Assembly (NCBI RefSeq): GCF_014652635.1
Contig: NZ_BMZE01000001.1
Coordinates: forward strand, 1,064,051 to 1,128,050
Length of the DNA: 64,000 bases
Direction: 5' to 3'
Origin: Devosia pacifica
GTDB taxonomy: Bacteria > Pseudomonadota > Alphaproteobacteria > Rhizobiales > Devosiaceae
Part shown: positions 1 to 9,027 of the stretch, in pieces
Numbering within the stretch: the stretch's first letter is position 1
Layout: each line of letters starts with the position of its first letter
The notes under the pieces: generated by a model
The model's database searches: none
What the model was told of the DNA's origin: nothing
Seen by the model: only the letters and a program-made list of their open reading frames with translations
Translations under genes and position numbers: made by a program

Positions 1-819
1 TGGCTCAACCGGAAGCCCAACCACGACGATGCAACCGCCCGGACGCGGCAAGTCAATGACGGTCTCCCAGGCCTTGGGCGACCCGGAACATTCGAACACG
101 ACGTCCGCGCCCCAGCCCTCAGTGAGCGCGTTCACCTCGGAAACGATGTTCTTTTCTCGGATATTGACGGGGATAATGCCCTGATACTGTGCGGCAATAT
201 CGAGCTTCGGCTGGGCGAGATCCGCAATGATCACGCGCGCGCACCCTCCGGCCAACGCGGCAAGTGCGACCATCGTACCAATCGGGCCCGCTCCAAGCAC
301 GACAGCAGTGTCTCCCGGCTTGATCCCGGCTTTTGTTGCGGCCTGCATGCCGACCGCAAACGGCTCGACCATTGCGCCCTCGGCAAAACTCACATTGTCG
401 GGAAGCTTGAATGTGTAGTTCGCCGGATGCACGACCTCAGAGGTCAATACACCGTGGATGGGAGGCGTTGCCCAGAACTCCACCGCTGGGTCGATATTGT
501 ACATGCCGAGGCGGCTCGCCTGCGAGTTGGGATCTGGAATGCCCGGCTCCATGCATACGCGGTCACCAACGGCGAGATGGGTAACGCCCTCGCCGACCTC
601 CATGACAGTACCCGCCGCCTCGTGTCCGAGGACCATCGGCGCGTCGACGACGAACGGCCCGATGCGTCCGTGCGTATAGTAGTGAACATCCGAGCCGCAA
701 ACCCCGACCGTATGCAGGCTGATGCGCACCATGCCAGGCGCTACCTCGAGCGGCAGGTCAATGTCTCGAAGAGCAAGCTCGTGTTGCTTTTCCAAAACAA
801 GTGCACGCTGCATTGTCAT
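1..819 (-). CDS. Zn-dependent polyol (xylitol/sorbitol-type) dehydrogenase, C-terminus cut by window edge
   Basis: Medium-chain dehydrogenase predicted to oxidise a polyol to a ketose with NAD. Read on the minus strand, 273 codons are present and the frame stays open to base 1, so the C-terminus is missing. Catalytic zinc ligands are visible as C41 in GVCGSD and H66-E67 in GHEAAG, and the Rossmann motif GAGPIG is at residues 176-181. The loop that normally carries four structural-zinc cysteines (after EPGIP, about residues 91-110) has none, which as far as I recall is typical of rhizobial xylitol dehydrogenases. ATG 819 is chosen because AAGGAAA lies just upstream; a second ATG (813) is two codons inside. 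The gene is divergent from the GGDEF-EAL gene. The exact substrate is uncertain. Confidence 0.85.
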   Translation of the reverse strand, partial: MTMQRALVLEKQHELALRDIDLPLEVAPGMVRISLHTVGVCGSDVHYYTHGRIGPFVVDAPMVLGHEAAGTVMEVGEGVTHLAVGDRVCMEPGIPDPNSQASRLGMYNIDPAVEFWATPPIHGVLTSEVVHPANYTFKLPDNVSFAEGAMVEPFAVGMQAATKAGIKPGDTAVVLGAGPIGTMVALAALAGGCARVIIADLAQPKLDIAAQYQGIIPVNIREKNIVSEVNALTEGWGADVVFECSGSPKAWETVIDLPRPGGCIVVVGLPVEP

Positions 820-922
820 ATCGGTTTCCTTCCGTATCGCCGGGCATTCGAAGCATTTCGTCCAGCTTGGTAATAAGTATTAAAGGTGCTTCTGGCTAGT
901 TTTCCGAGCAGGGGAACAGTTT

Positions 923-3139
923 ATGAGCGAACCAAACAGGGGACAGGGCAGGTTGAGGTTCGCAGCACGCGTCGTGCTGCCCGTTGTCAGTGCTTTGCTG
1001 ATAACAGGCACGAGCGTAATTGCGTTCCTGTTCTGGACAGCTGCGGAAATTGACGACAGGGCACGCGAGCGCCAACTGGGTATTGTCCGGGAAGCGCTGA
1101 GCGACCGGATGGAAGAGACCGCACAGCAGCAGGAAAGCGTGGTTGTTTCCGACACTGCGGTCGGACACGTGGCCTTCGGTTTCGACCAGGTATGGATTTC
1201 CCGGACGCTCGGCCAGTGGATGCACCACTTCTTCGGGCACGATATGAACATGCTGGTCGCCCCGGATGGAACCGTGCGCTATGCGATGCAGGATGGCCGG
1301 ACCATCGACACGCCGCCAGAACTCGCCCCCCAGGTCGCGAGTCAGGTCGCGGCGGTAAGGCGAGAGATCGCGGGAGGCGCTCTGCATCATTACAGGCTGC
1401 TCAATAACGTCCCTTTGCCGCGTGCAGGTGGCTTCCTGAAGATAGATGGGGAGCCAGCGATAGTCAGCGCGGTACCCATCATCTCGGACAGTGGTCGCCT
1501 TTCTCAGACTGCAGGCAACGAGTACATCCATGTCAGCGTCGCCTTTCTGGATGACGCCGTAGCCGGAGAAATTGCACGCAAGTTCCGGCTGGAAGAGGTT
1601 TCATTTGATCTCACGCCCTCTGCCTCGTCGGATCGCGCCAATTATCCTGTTATGAGCCCGGATGGCCGGATCGTCGCCTTTGTCAGCTGGAAGGCTGAAC
1701 GGCCGGGGGCCATGCTGTTGCGGCAATCAGGTCCTGCCTTGGCAATGGCGTTCGCGGTAGCAACGCTATTGATGATCATCTTGCTGCGTTGGCTCAGGCA
1801 ATTCTCGACAACGGCAGAGGCTCGGCGGATTCACGCGGAATACATGGCCAGCCATGACCGACTGACCGGACTTTACAACCGCAATCAGTTCGATGACGAA
1901 CTTGAGACGGCCCGACGGCGCAACCACGCCGACAACGTGCTGATTCACATCATGCTGCTGGACCTTGACCGATTCAAGCAGGTCAATGACACGCTTGGCC
2001 ACCAGGCCGGCGATGAGCTCATTCGTGCAGTCGGGAGCCGTCTTCGGCCGTTATTGAGACCCGCAGACCGACTCGCCCGGCTCGGTGGCGACGAGTTTGG
2101 CATTCTTCACGTTAGTTCGAGTTCGCAAAGCGATATGCTGGACCTGTCGCGGCGTATCATAGACACACTCGGCCGTCCGTTCGACTTGGGGCGCTCCACC
2201 GTTTATGTCGGCGTAAGCATCGGCATAGTGACGTCCATCGGGACCGAATTCGAGCCGCAGGAACTGCTCCGTAAGGCAGATATCGCCCTTTACGAAGCAA
2301 AGGCGGCGGGACGAAACCGGGCGGTTCTCTATCACGATCAGATGGACCAACAACTTCAAACCCAGCATTGGATCGAAGGCGAGTTGCGCAAAGCCCTCAA
2401 GGCAGACGGCCAGCTTAGCGTCGCTTACCAGCCGCTGGTTGCGGCCTCTTCTCAACAAACCGTCGGAGCCGAAGCGCTTGTCCGCTGGACGCACCCAACG
2501 CTCGGTCGCGTCTCTCCCGCCCGGTTTATTCCGGTCGCAGAGACGAGCGGATTGATTGAAGAACTCGGAACCTTTGTACTGCGCCAAGCCTGCAAGATGG
2601 GGGTGCGGCATCAAGGCAAGCGCATAGCGGTCAACATTTCGCCGACCCAGTTAAGAAACCCGGCTTTTCCTCAAGCGCTGTTTTCGGTCCTCAGAGAGAC
2701 AGGAATGTCCCCGGAAAATCTCGAGCTTGAGATTACCGAAAGCATTCTGCTTGACGACGAAAAAACCGCAAACTCAGCGCTGACTGCCTTCCGTGAAAAA
2801 GGCATTCGCATCGCGCTCGATGATTTCGGCACTGGCTACTCGTCGCTGAACTACCTGAAACGCTACCCAGTCGATCGCATCAAGATCGACCAGTCCTTTG
2901 TCCGCCAACTCAATGAAGGGCATGCCTCCGTAGCAATCGTTCAAGCTCTCGTCAGCTTGGCTCATGCCATGAACATGGATGTTACAGCGGAAGGGGTGGA
3001 AACCAGCGAACAAGCGCGTATCCTGACCCAGCTTCGCTGTAACACGTTGCAGGGCTATCTGTTCTCTCATCCAATTGATGAGGCAGAAATCTCGGCCTGG
3101 TTTGCCGAACCCGAATATCCAACGGCGGCGACTGCCTGA
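923..3139 (+). CDS. Membrane-bound CHASE4-GGDEF-EAL cyclic-di-GMP signalling protein
   Basis: 738 aa. A membrane segment at about residues 14-40 is followed by a periplasmic region of about 200 residues resembling a CHASE4 sensor, a second membrane segment at about 268-290, a GGDEF domain and a C-terminal EAL domain. The GGDEF motif is intact at 388-392 with the preceding DRLTG at 312-316, and RPAD nine residues before GGDEF matches the inhibitory RxxD I-site. The EAL motif (517-519), DDFGTGYSS and the EGVET motif are intact, so both diguanylate cyclase and phosphodiesterase activity are possible. A GGGGAAC ribosome-binding site precedes the ATG. The signal sensed is unknown. It stands as a single gene between a polyol dehydrogenase and a small membrane protein. 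Confidence 0.93.
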   Translation: MSEPNRGQGRLRFAARVVLPVVSALLITGTSVIAFLFWTAAEIDDRARERQLGIVREALSDRMEETAQQQESVVVSDTAVGHVAFGFDQVWISRTLGQWMHHFFGHDMNMLVAPDGTVRYAMQDGRTIDTPPELAPQVASQVAAVRREIAGGALHHYRLLNNVPLPRAGGFLKIDGEPAIVSAVPIISDSGRLSQTAGNEYIHVSVAFLDDAVAGEIARKFRLEEVSFDLTPSASSDRANYPVMSPDGRIVAFVSWKAERPGAMLLRQSGPALAMAFAVATLLMIILLRWLRQFSTTAEARRIHAEYMASHDRLTGLYNRNQFDDELETARRRNHADNVLIHIMLLDLDRFKQVNDTLGHQAGDELIRAVGSRLRPLLRPADRLARLGGDEFGILHVSSSSQSDMLDLSRRIIDTLGRPFDLGRSTVYVGVSIGIVTSIGTEFEPQELLRKADIALYEAKAAGRNRAVLYHDQMDQQLQTQHWIEGELRKALKADGQLSVAYQPLVAASSQQTVGAEALVRWTHPTLGRVSPARFIPVAETSGLIEELGTFVLRQACKMGVRHQGKRIAVNISPTQLRNPAFPQALFSVLRETGMSPENLELEITESILLDDEKTANSALTAFREKGIRIALDDFGTGYSSLNYLKRYPVDRIKIDQSFVRQLNEGHASVAIVQALVSLAHAMNMDVTAEGVETSEQARILTQLRCNTLQGYLFSHPIDEAEISAWFAEPEYPTAATA

Positions 3140-3142
3140 CGA

Positions 3143-3301
3143 TCAGGTCGGATTGGGCTGCGTAGCGGTATAAAAGAAGTAGATGATCGCGAACCCGACG
3201 ACGATCAGGGCCAGCGATATGGCCAGAACCCGAAGGTTCATGTTCCGCTTGCTGCCCTGGCGAACTTCCGTGGTGTTCTTTTGCGGATCGTAGTTTTCCA
3301 T
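3143..3301 (-). CDS. Small single-pass membrane protein, 52 aa
   Basis: Read on the minus strand from ATG 3301 with AAGGAAT about seven bases upstream. The N-terminal 25 residues are polar and charged (TEVRQGSKR), followed by one hydrophobic segment at about residues 26-45 and a short TQPNPT tail. It ends three bases beyond the end of the GGDEF-EAL gene, convergent with it. No catalytic motif is visible. Small alphaproteobacterial proteins with a TEARQG-like motif before one helix seem similar to me, but I cannot name a function. A longer frame extends upstream, but the ribosome-binding site supports this start. Confidence 0.6.
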   Translation of the reverse strand: MENYDPQKNTTEVRQGSKRNMNLRVLAISLALIVVGFAIIYFFYTATQPNPT

Positions 3302-3385
3302 AGACGGTATTCCTTTCGACGCTCGAGGGCATAACGTCGCGCTCGATAACGTGGTTCCGTGTAAGCACTTGACCACGCTTGTCCT

Positions 3386-3420
3386 CCGGTGGACCTTTAT
3401 CGCTAAACCACCGGCGGAGG
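3386..3420 (+). promoter_or_regulatory. Hairpin overlapping the ade ribosome-binding site
   Basis: CCGGTGG (3386-3392) and CCACCGG (3408-3414) form a perfect 7-bp inverted repeat with a 15-base loop, immediately before the Shine-Dalgarno GGAGG at 3416-3420. The bases just before the left arm (CCTCC, 3383-3387) are complementary to that GGAGG, so an extended fold could mask the ribosome-binding site of adenine deaminase. It could equally be a DNA operator. Confidence 0.45.
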
Positions 3421-3427
3421 CCTCTGT

Positions 3428-5137
3428 ATGCAGTCTGTTGAAACACTGGCCCGGATGGTGGCCGTGGGCCAGGGCAATGCTGCCGCAGATCTGGTCATCA
3501 AAAACGCCAGCATTCTCGATGTCATCACTGGAGAACAGACTGTCTCCGACATTGCGATCGTTGAAGACCGGATCGTCGGCACGCACGGCACATTTGAGGG
3601 CGCTGAGGTCATAGATGCCGGCGGGCGCTGGGCAGTGCCCGGCTTTATCGATACCCATCTGCATATCGAATCCTCGCTTGTCACCCCCTTTGAATTCGAC
3701 CGGTGCGTGCTTCCGCACGGTGTCACGACAGTCATCTGCGACCCGCACGAGATCGCCAATGTTCTTGGCAGTTCGGGAATTGCGTACTTCCTTGAATGCG
3801 CCGAGCGCACGGTGATGGATGTGCGGGTTAACTTGTCCTCATGCGTACCCGCGACGGCATTCGAGAGCGCCGGAGCCCGGCTTGAGATCGAGGACCTCGA
3901 ACCGTTCCGTCAGCATGAAAAGGTCATCGGGCTCGCTGAAGTCATGAATTTCCCAGGTGTGCTAGCTGGCGACGAGCAACTTCTGGCCAAGCTTGCCGCA
4001 TTCCAGGGCGGACATATCGATGGGCACGCGCCCCTGTTGTCGGGAATGGGGCTGAACGGATATCTCGCCGCAGGCATCCGCACGGATCATGAAGCCACTT
4101 CTGCCAGGGAAGCCCGCGAGAAACTGCTGAAGGGCATGGCGATCCTGATCCGCGAGGGCTCCGTGTCGAAGGACCTCGACGCCCTGGCAGAAATCCTCGA
4201 CGCCAATACATCGAGTTTCATCGCGCTTTGCACGGACGATCGAAATCCGCTCGATATCGACGAAGAAGGACATCTCGACAGTTCGATACGGCGCCTCATC
4301 GCGCATGGTTGCCCGATACACCACGTCTATCGGGCCGCCAGCCATTCGGCGGCCCGCATCTTCGGGCTGCCCGATCGAGGCCTCGTGGCCCCCGGCTGGC
4401 GCGCCGATATTGCGCTACTGGACTCGCTTGAAGAGTGCCAGGTCTCTGAGGTCATAGCCGCTGGCAGCGTTGTCACTGCGGAGCGCTTCGCTGCCCGTGC
4501 GCCGGTCGAACCTGTCGGGCTCGACTCAATGAAGGCTCGGCCGGTGGCGCCGGAGGCATTCCGCGTGCCCGAGCAGCGCGAGCGCAACTCCACCCCAGTG
4601 ATGGCAGTGAAGCCGGGCCTTATTCTGACGTTCCGCGAGGATGTCGTGCTGCCGGTCGACCAGCAGGAACAGCTCGTCGACCTGGAGGCTGATATGATCA
4701 AGGTCGCTGTGATCGAGCGTCACGGCAACAACCACAATATCGGCGTCGCCTTTGTTCGGGGCTTCGGCCTAAAGCGCGGCGCCATTGCCTCCTCGGTAGG
4801 CCATGACAGCCACAATATCACTGTCGTCGGTGCCAACGACGCGGATATGGCGCTGGCAGCAAACCGGCTCATGGAGTTGCGGGGTGGCTTTGCTGTCGCC
4901 GACGGCGGAGCGATTTCATCCGAACTTGCACTACCGCTTGCCGGCTTGATGAGCCTCGAGCCGTTCGAAGTCGTTGCGGAAAGCCTTCGGCAACTGCGCG
5001 CTGCCGCCCAAGCTATAGGCTGCACGCTGCCCGAGCCATTCCTGCAGGTCGCATTTCTTGCACTACCGGTCATCCCGCACCTCAAGATGACGGACCGCGG
5101 CCTGTTTGACGTCGATATGTTCGAGTTTCTGAGCTAG
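3428..5137 (+). CDS. ade: Adenine deaminase
   Basis: 569 aa, normal length for Ade. Hydrolyses adenine to hypoxanthine and ammonia in the cytoplasm. It is an amidohydrolase-superfamily enzyme: [12 protein letters not shown] carries the metal-binding H77-x-H79, followed by CDPHEIANV and the C-terminal Ade domain with RHGNNHNIG and the GHDSHNITV signature. ATG 3428 is preceded by GGAGG at 7-base spacing. Its product feeds the xanthine dehydrogenase encoded on the other strand. The next gene, a CocE-type hydrolase, starts 7 bases after the stop and is probably co-transcribed. A hairpin overlaps the ribosome-binding site. Confidence 0.95.
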   Translation: MQSVETLARMVAVGQGNAAADLVIKNASILDVITGEQTVSDIAIVEDRIVGTHGTFEGAEVIDAGGRWAVPGFIDTHLHIESSLVTPFEFDRCVLPHGVTTVICDPHEIANVLGSSGIAYFLECAERTVMDVRVNLSSCVPATAFESAGARLEIEDLEPFRQHEKVIGLAEVMNFPGVLAGDEQLLAKLAAFQGGHIDGHAPLLSGMGLNGYLAAGIRTDHEATSAREAREKLLKGMAILIREGSVSKDLDALAEILDANTSSFIALCTDDRNPLDIDEEGHLDSSIRRLIAHGCPIHHVYRAASHSAARIFGLPDRGLVAPGWRADIALLDSLEECQVSEVIAAGSVVTAERFAARAPVEPVGLDSMKARPVAPEAFRVPEQRERNSTPVMAVKPGLILTFREDVVLPVDQQEQLVDLEADMIKVAVIERHGNNHNIGVAFVRGFGLKRGAIASSVGHDSHNITVVGANDADMALAANRLMELRGGFAVADGGAISSELALPLAGLMSLEPFEVVAESLRQLRAAAQAIGCTLPEPFLQVAFLALPVIPHLKMTDRGLFDVDMFEFLS

Positions 5138-5144
5138 CTGACAG

Positions 5145-6782
5145 ATGAGTATCGGCTCCCTGTTCATCGCACAGCTCTACCAACTTCCACCCCGGCGCCA
5201 CGCCGTGGGAAAATCTCTGTCACTGCGCGTCGTCATGGACGACGGAGTCGAACTGCTGACGGACCACTACGCTCCCAAAACTGCAGGTCCGCACCCTACC
5301 CTATTGATGCGGTTGCCGTATGGGCGCCGCGGCTTCGCGCCTGTCGCCGAGGTCTACGCCGAGCGCGGTTATAATGTCGTGCTGCAGGCCTGCCGAGGCA
5401 CAGAGGAGTCTGGCGGACGCTTCGATCCGCTGGTCAACGAGCGCAAGGACGGGCTGGCAACGCTTGAATGGATCAAGGCACAGCTATGGTTTGATGGTCG
5501 TATCGGGCTGACGGGCCCGAGTTACCTCGGCTACGCGCAATGGGCCATCTGCGATGCCCTGCCGGCGACATCTGCCATGGCGACGAAGGTCACGAGTTCG
5601 GAATTCCAATCAGTCGTCTTTCCGTCCGGCGCGTTCCATCTGGGGCTCTGGTTGAGCTGGATGCAGGTGATCGAAGGCCTCAGGGGTAATCCCTTGAAGA
5701 TGACCGGTCGCATGTTTTCGGGAACGGTGGAACGACTGACGCACAAGGCGGCCATGCACCTTCCGCTGGTCGAAGGCGACGAGATCGTCACCGGGCATCG
5801 CGTGCCCTTCTGGCGCGAGTGGTTCGAGAACGCCATCGGCAACGATGAGTTCTGGAGGGAGATGGACCATCGCCACAGGCTCTCGGAAACAACGCCGCCC
5901 AACCACTTCGTGTCGGGTTGGTACGACTTCATGATCGACCAATTGCTGCGCGATTACACAACACTCGTCGGATTTGGGCATCGCCCGCACCTGACGATTG
6001 GCCCATGGACACATGTTTCGGGCGAGTTGCAGGCCGAGAGCCTACGCCAGACGCTGCATTGGATGAACGCCAAGCTGCTGGAGGACCCATCCGGCCTTCG
6101 CGAGCACCCGGTGCGTATTTACGTCACCGGCACCGAAACATGGCACGAGTTCGAGAGCTTTCCGCCCGGTGCGTTCAGCGCCACGCAGTTCTACCTCAAC
6201 GAGGAGGAGAAACTGACGGAGCAGGCGCCAACCATCGACGCCGCAACGGACACATACACATATGATCCGGCGGACCCCACCCCCAATATCGGCGGTGCAA
6301 TGTTCGCGTTTAAGGGCGCCGGCCCTGCAGACAATGCCGCACGCGAGGCGCGCAACGATGTTCTTTGCTTCTCGACTGAGCCCTTGGCCCAGCCTGTCAC
6401 TATAATAGGCCAGAGCGACGTGGTGTTGTTTGCGTCGGCGGAACTGGAGCACACCGATTTTTTCGTCCGGCTCTGCGATGTCGATCCGCAGGGAAAATCG
6501 CTCAACATCACCGACGGTCTGCTACGCGTGACACCGAACACGCCGCGTCAGACAGACGGCACATGGCGCCTTGAGTTTACCCTGCATGCTACGGCGCACT
6601 GCTTTTTGCGCGGCCACCGCATCCGGGTTCAGGTCTCATCGGGCGCGCATCCACGCTATGCTAGAAATCTCGGCACCGGCGAACCCCTTGGCACGACGAC
6701 GACTTTGCTGACGAACGCCGTAACGGTTCACCGCGATGCCGAGCACCCGAGCAGCATTATGTTGCGCTGCTACGAACTCTAG
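5145..6782 (+). CDS. CocE/NonD-family alpha/beta hydrolase (peptidase S15 type)
   Basis: 545 aa, in the range for CocE/NonD or X-Pro dipeptidyl-peptidase-like hydrolases. The catalytic triad can be read: nucleophile S126 in GPSYLGY, acid D261 in GWYDFM, and H290 in GPWTH. A C-terminal jelly-roll domain (about residues 395-545) ends the protein, as in cocaine esterase. There is no clear signal peptide. It follows ade by 7 bases, suggesting one operon, but the family acts on esters or amides and I cannot assign a purine-related substrate. The stop codon overlaps the stop of the convergent malate synthase gene by 4 bp. Confidence 0.88.
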   Translation: MSIGSLFIAQLYQLPPRRHAVGKSLSLRVVMDDGVELLTDHYAPKTAGPHPTLLMRLPYGRRGFAPVAEVYAERGYNVVLQACRGTEESGGRFDPLVNERKDGLATLEWIKAQLWFDGRIGLTGPSYLGYAQWAICDALPATSAMATKVTSSEFQSVVFPSGAFHLGLWLSWMQVIEGLRGNPLKMTGRMFSGTVERLTHKAAMHLPLVEGDEIVTGHRVPFWREWFENAIGNDEFWREMDHRHRLSETTPPNHFVSGWYDFMIDQLLRDYTTLVGFGHRPHLTIGPWTHVSGELQAESLRQTLHWMNAKLLEDPSGLREHPVRIYVTGTETWHEFESFPPGAFSATQFYLNEEEKLTEQAPTIDAATDTYTYDPADPTPNIGGAMFAFKGAGPADNAAREARNDVLCFSTEPLAQPVTIIGQSDVVLFASAELEHTDFFVRLCDVDPQGKSLNITDGLLRVTPNTPRQTDGTWRLEFTLHATAHCFLRGHRIRVQVSSGAHPRYARNLGTGEPLGTTTTLLTNAVTVHRDAEHPSSIMLRCYEL

Positions 6783-8956
6783 GATTGCCGAGCTTTCTCG
6801 GCCTCCCGAGCCTTGACCGCAGCCCGCCGGGCATGAAGAACCGGCTCGGTATAGCCCGAGGGCTGATCGGCACCGTGCAGCGCCAGATCGAGCGCCGCCT
6901 GAAAGGCCACGGACTGGAAATTCTCGGCCATCGGGCGATAAATGGGATCGTTCCGGTTCTGCTCGTCGACCACCGCCGCCATCCGCTCGAACACAGACGT
7001 CACATCGTCCTTGCTCACAAGGCCATGCCGCAACCAGTTGGCTACCGCCTGCGACGAAATCCGACAAGTGGCACGATCTTCCATCAATCCGACATTATTG
7101 ATGTCAGGCACCTTTGAGCAGCCGACGCCCTGCTGCACCCAACGCACGGCATATCCAAGAATGCCCTGCGCGTTGTTCTCGAGTTCGCGCGTTATCTCAT
7201 CACGGCTCAATTGGTAGGGGGCTAGGACCGGCATTGAGAACAGCTCTGCAAGCGAAGGAATAACCTCCCCGCTGCGCTCGGCCTGGGCCGCGAATACGTC
7301 CACCTGGTGGTAGTGCAACGCGTGCAGTGTCGCTGCTGTCGGTGACGGCACCCATGCTGTATTTGCCCCGGCTTTGGGGTGCCCGATCTTGGCTTCAAGC
7401 ATCGCTGCCATGTCGTCCGGCCGCGCCCACATACCCTTGCCGATCTGCGCGCGTCCGGAAAATCCCGTATTGAGGCCGATCAGCACATTGCGGTCTTCGT
7501 AAGCTTGCAGCCAACGCTCGGAGCGAACTTCGTCCTTGCGCAGAACCGCCCCGGCCTCCATGGCACTGTGGATTTCATCGCCTGTGCGGTCGAGGAACCC
7601 GGTATTGATGAAGAACACCCGCTCCCGCGCCTCGTAGATGCAGGCCTTTAGATTGGCGGAGGTGCGGCGCTCCTCGTCCATGATGCCAATCTTGATGGTA
7701 TTCTCCGCAAGGCCGAGAAACTGCTCGACCTGGGCGAAAACCGCACAGGCAAAGGCTACTTCTTCCGGGCCATGCATCTTTGGCTTGACCACATAGATCG
7801 CGCCAGTCTTCGAATTCACCTTGTCGCTTAGCGCGCAAAGCGCGGTGACGGCGGCATCCAGAAGCCCCTCGCCGATCGGCTGGCCGCGCTGGTCGCGTAC
7901 GGCGTCCGTGGTCATCAGGTGCCCAACATTGCGGACCAGCAGCAGGGCGCGGCCCTTGAGGGTCAAAGCCTTGCCGTTCACGTCAGTGTAGGACCGATCG
8001 GATGCGAGCCGCCTGGTAACTGTCCTTCCGGCCTTTTCAAACGTATCCTCTAGCTTGCCGGTCATCAGGCCGAGCCAGTTACGATAGACACCGACCTTGT
8101 CTTCAGCATCGACCGCCGCGACCGAATCCTCGCAATCCTGGATTGTCGTGATCGCGCTTTCGACAATGACGTCGGCAAGACCTGCCGGTTGCCCGATACC
8201 GATCGGATGCGTCTTGTCGATCACCAGGATCGCATGCAGCCCGTTGTGGCGCAGCACGATCTCGGCGCGTTCCCCTTCGCCACCATACGCAACGAATGCG
8301 CCCTTGTCGGCAAGTGTGGTGGGTCCCCCCTCCGTATCGATGACAAGGCTGGCGAGCCCGCCCTGCTCGGCCACAACATAGGACGTCACTGATTTGTGGC
8401 TGCCCTTTGCCAGCGGAAAAGCCTCGTCCAAAAAGACTGCCGCCCGATCGATCACCGCCTGGCCGCGCGCTGGATTGAACTCCGCGCCAGGCGCCAATGC
8501 GCCGTCTTTGCTGATGACGTCAGTGCCGTAAAGCGCGTCGTATAGGCTGCCCCACCGCGCATTCGCCGCGTTGAGGGCATACCGGGCGTTGGACACCGGA
8601 ACCACGAGCTGAGGCCCGCAGATCGATGAGATTTCGGGATCAAGCCCCGTGGTCTCGATCTCGAAATCATCAGGTTCGGCGACAAGATAACCAATGTCCC
8701 GCAGGAACGCCTCATAGGCTTCAGGTTCACCGGCGGCGGGACCATTGGCGCGGTGCCAATCATCGAGCTTTCCCTGAAGAGCGTCACGCTTTTCCAGCAA
8801 TCGCCGGTTGGTGTCGCGCTGGTCAGCAATCAACTGAGCAAGGCCCGACCAAAACTGATCAGGCGCGATTCCGGTACCGGCAAGCGCCTCGCGCTCGACG
8901 AAATCCACCAGAAGCGCGTTAACCTGGAGCCCGGATCTGCCTTGGTAATCGCTCAT
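6779..8956 (-). CDS. glcB: Malate synthase G
   Basis: About 725 aa, the size of the G isoform. Condenses glyoxylate with acetyl-CoA to malate. The core contains the catalytic-region motif FLDRTGDEIHS, an Arg/Glu/Asp-rich Mg site around GIMDEERRTSAN, and the conserved KMHGPEEVAFA. A GTG at 8965 would add three residues, but TAAGGGTGG sits just upstream of ATG 8956 at normal spacing, so I prefer the ATG. In this context it can consume glyoxylate released by ureidoglycolate lyase at the end of purine breakdown. It lies downstream of the purine operon on the same strand, with a 71-bp gap after guaD. No terminator is visible at its 3' end. Confidence 0.96.
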   Translation of the reverse strand: MSDYQGRSGLQVNALLVDFVEREALAGTGIAPDQFWSGLAQLIADQRDTNRRLLEKRDALQGKLDDWHRANGPAAGEPEAYEAFLRDIGYLVAEPDDFEIETTGLDPEISSICGPQLVVPVSNARYALNAANARWGSLYDALYGTDVISKDGALAPGAEFNPARGQAVIDRAAVFLDEAFPLAKGSHKSVTSYVVAEQGGLASLVIDTEGGPTTLADKGAFVAYGGEGERAEIVLRHNGLHAILVIDKTHPIGIGQPAGLADVIVESAITTIQDCEDSVAAVDAEDKVGVYRNWLGLMTGKLEDTFEKAGRTVTRRLASDRSYTDVNGKALTLKGRALLLVRNVGHLMTTDAVRDQRGQPIGEGLLDAAVTALCALSDKVNSKTGAIYVVKPKMHGPEEVAFACAVFAQVEQFLGLAENTIKIGIMDEERRTSANLKACIYEARERVFFINTGFLDRTGDEIHSAMEAGAVLRKDEVRSERWLQAYEDRNVLIGLNTGFSGRAQIGKGMWARPDDMAAMLEAKIGHPKAGANTAWVPSPTAATLHALHYHQVDVFAAQAERSGEVIPSLAELFSMPVLAPYQLSRDEITRELENNAQGILGYAVRWVQQGVGCSKVPDINNVGLMEDRATCRISSQAVANWLRHGLVSKDDVTSVFERMAAVVDEQNRNDPIYRPMAENFQSVAFQAALDLALHGADQPSGYTEPVLHARRAAVKAREAEKARQS

Positions 8957-9027
8957 ATACGCCACCCTTATGTCACACTCGCGTCATGACCTCTAAGCGA
9001 ATGGCAAGCAAGTTAAAAGCCTTACTG

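Noticed and set aside
3386..3414. Purine riboswitch upstream of ade
   Set aside because: Only one stem is visible; there is no three-way junction with conserved loop sequences, so I report only a hairpin.
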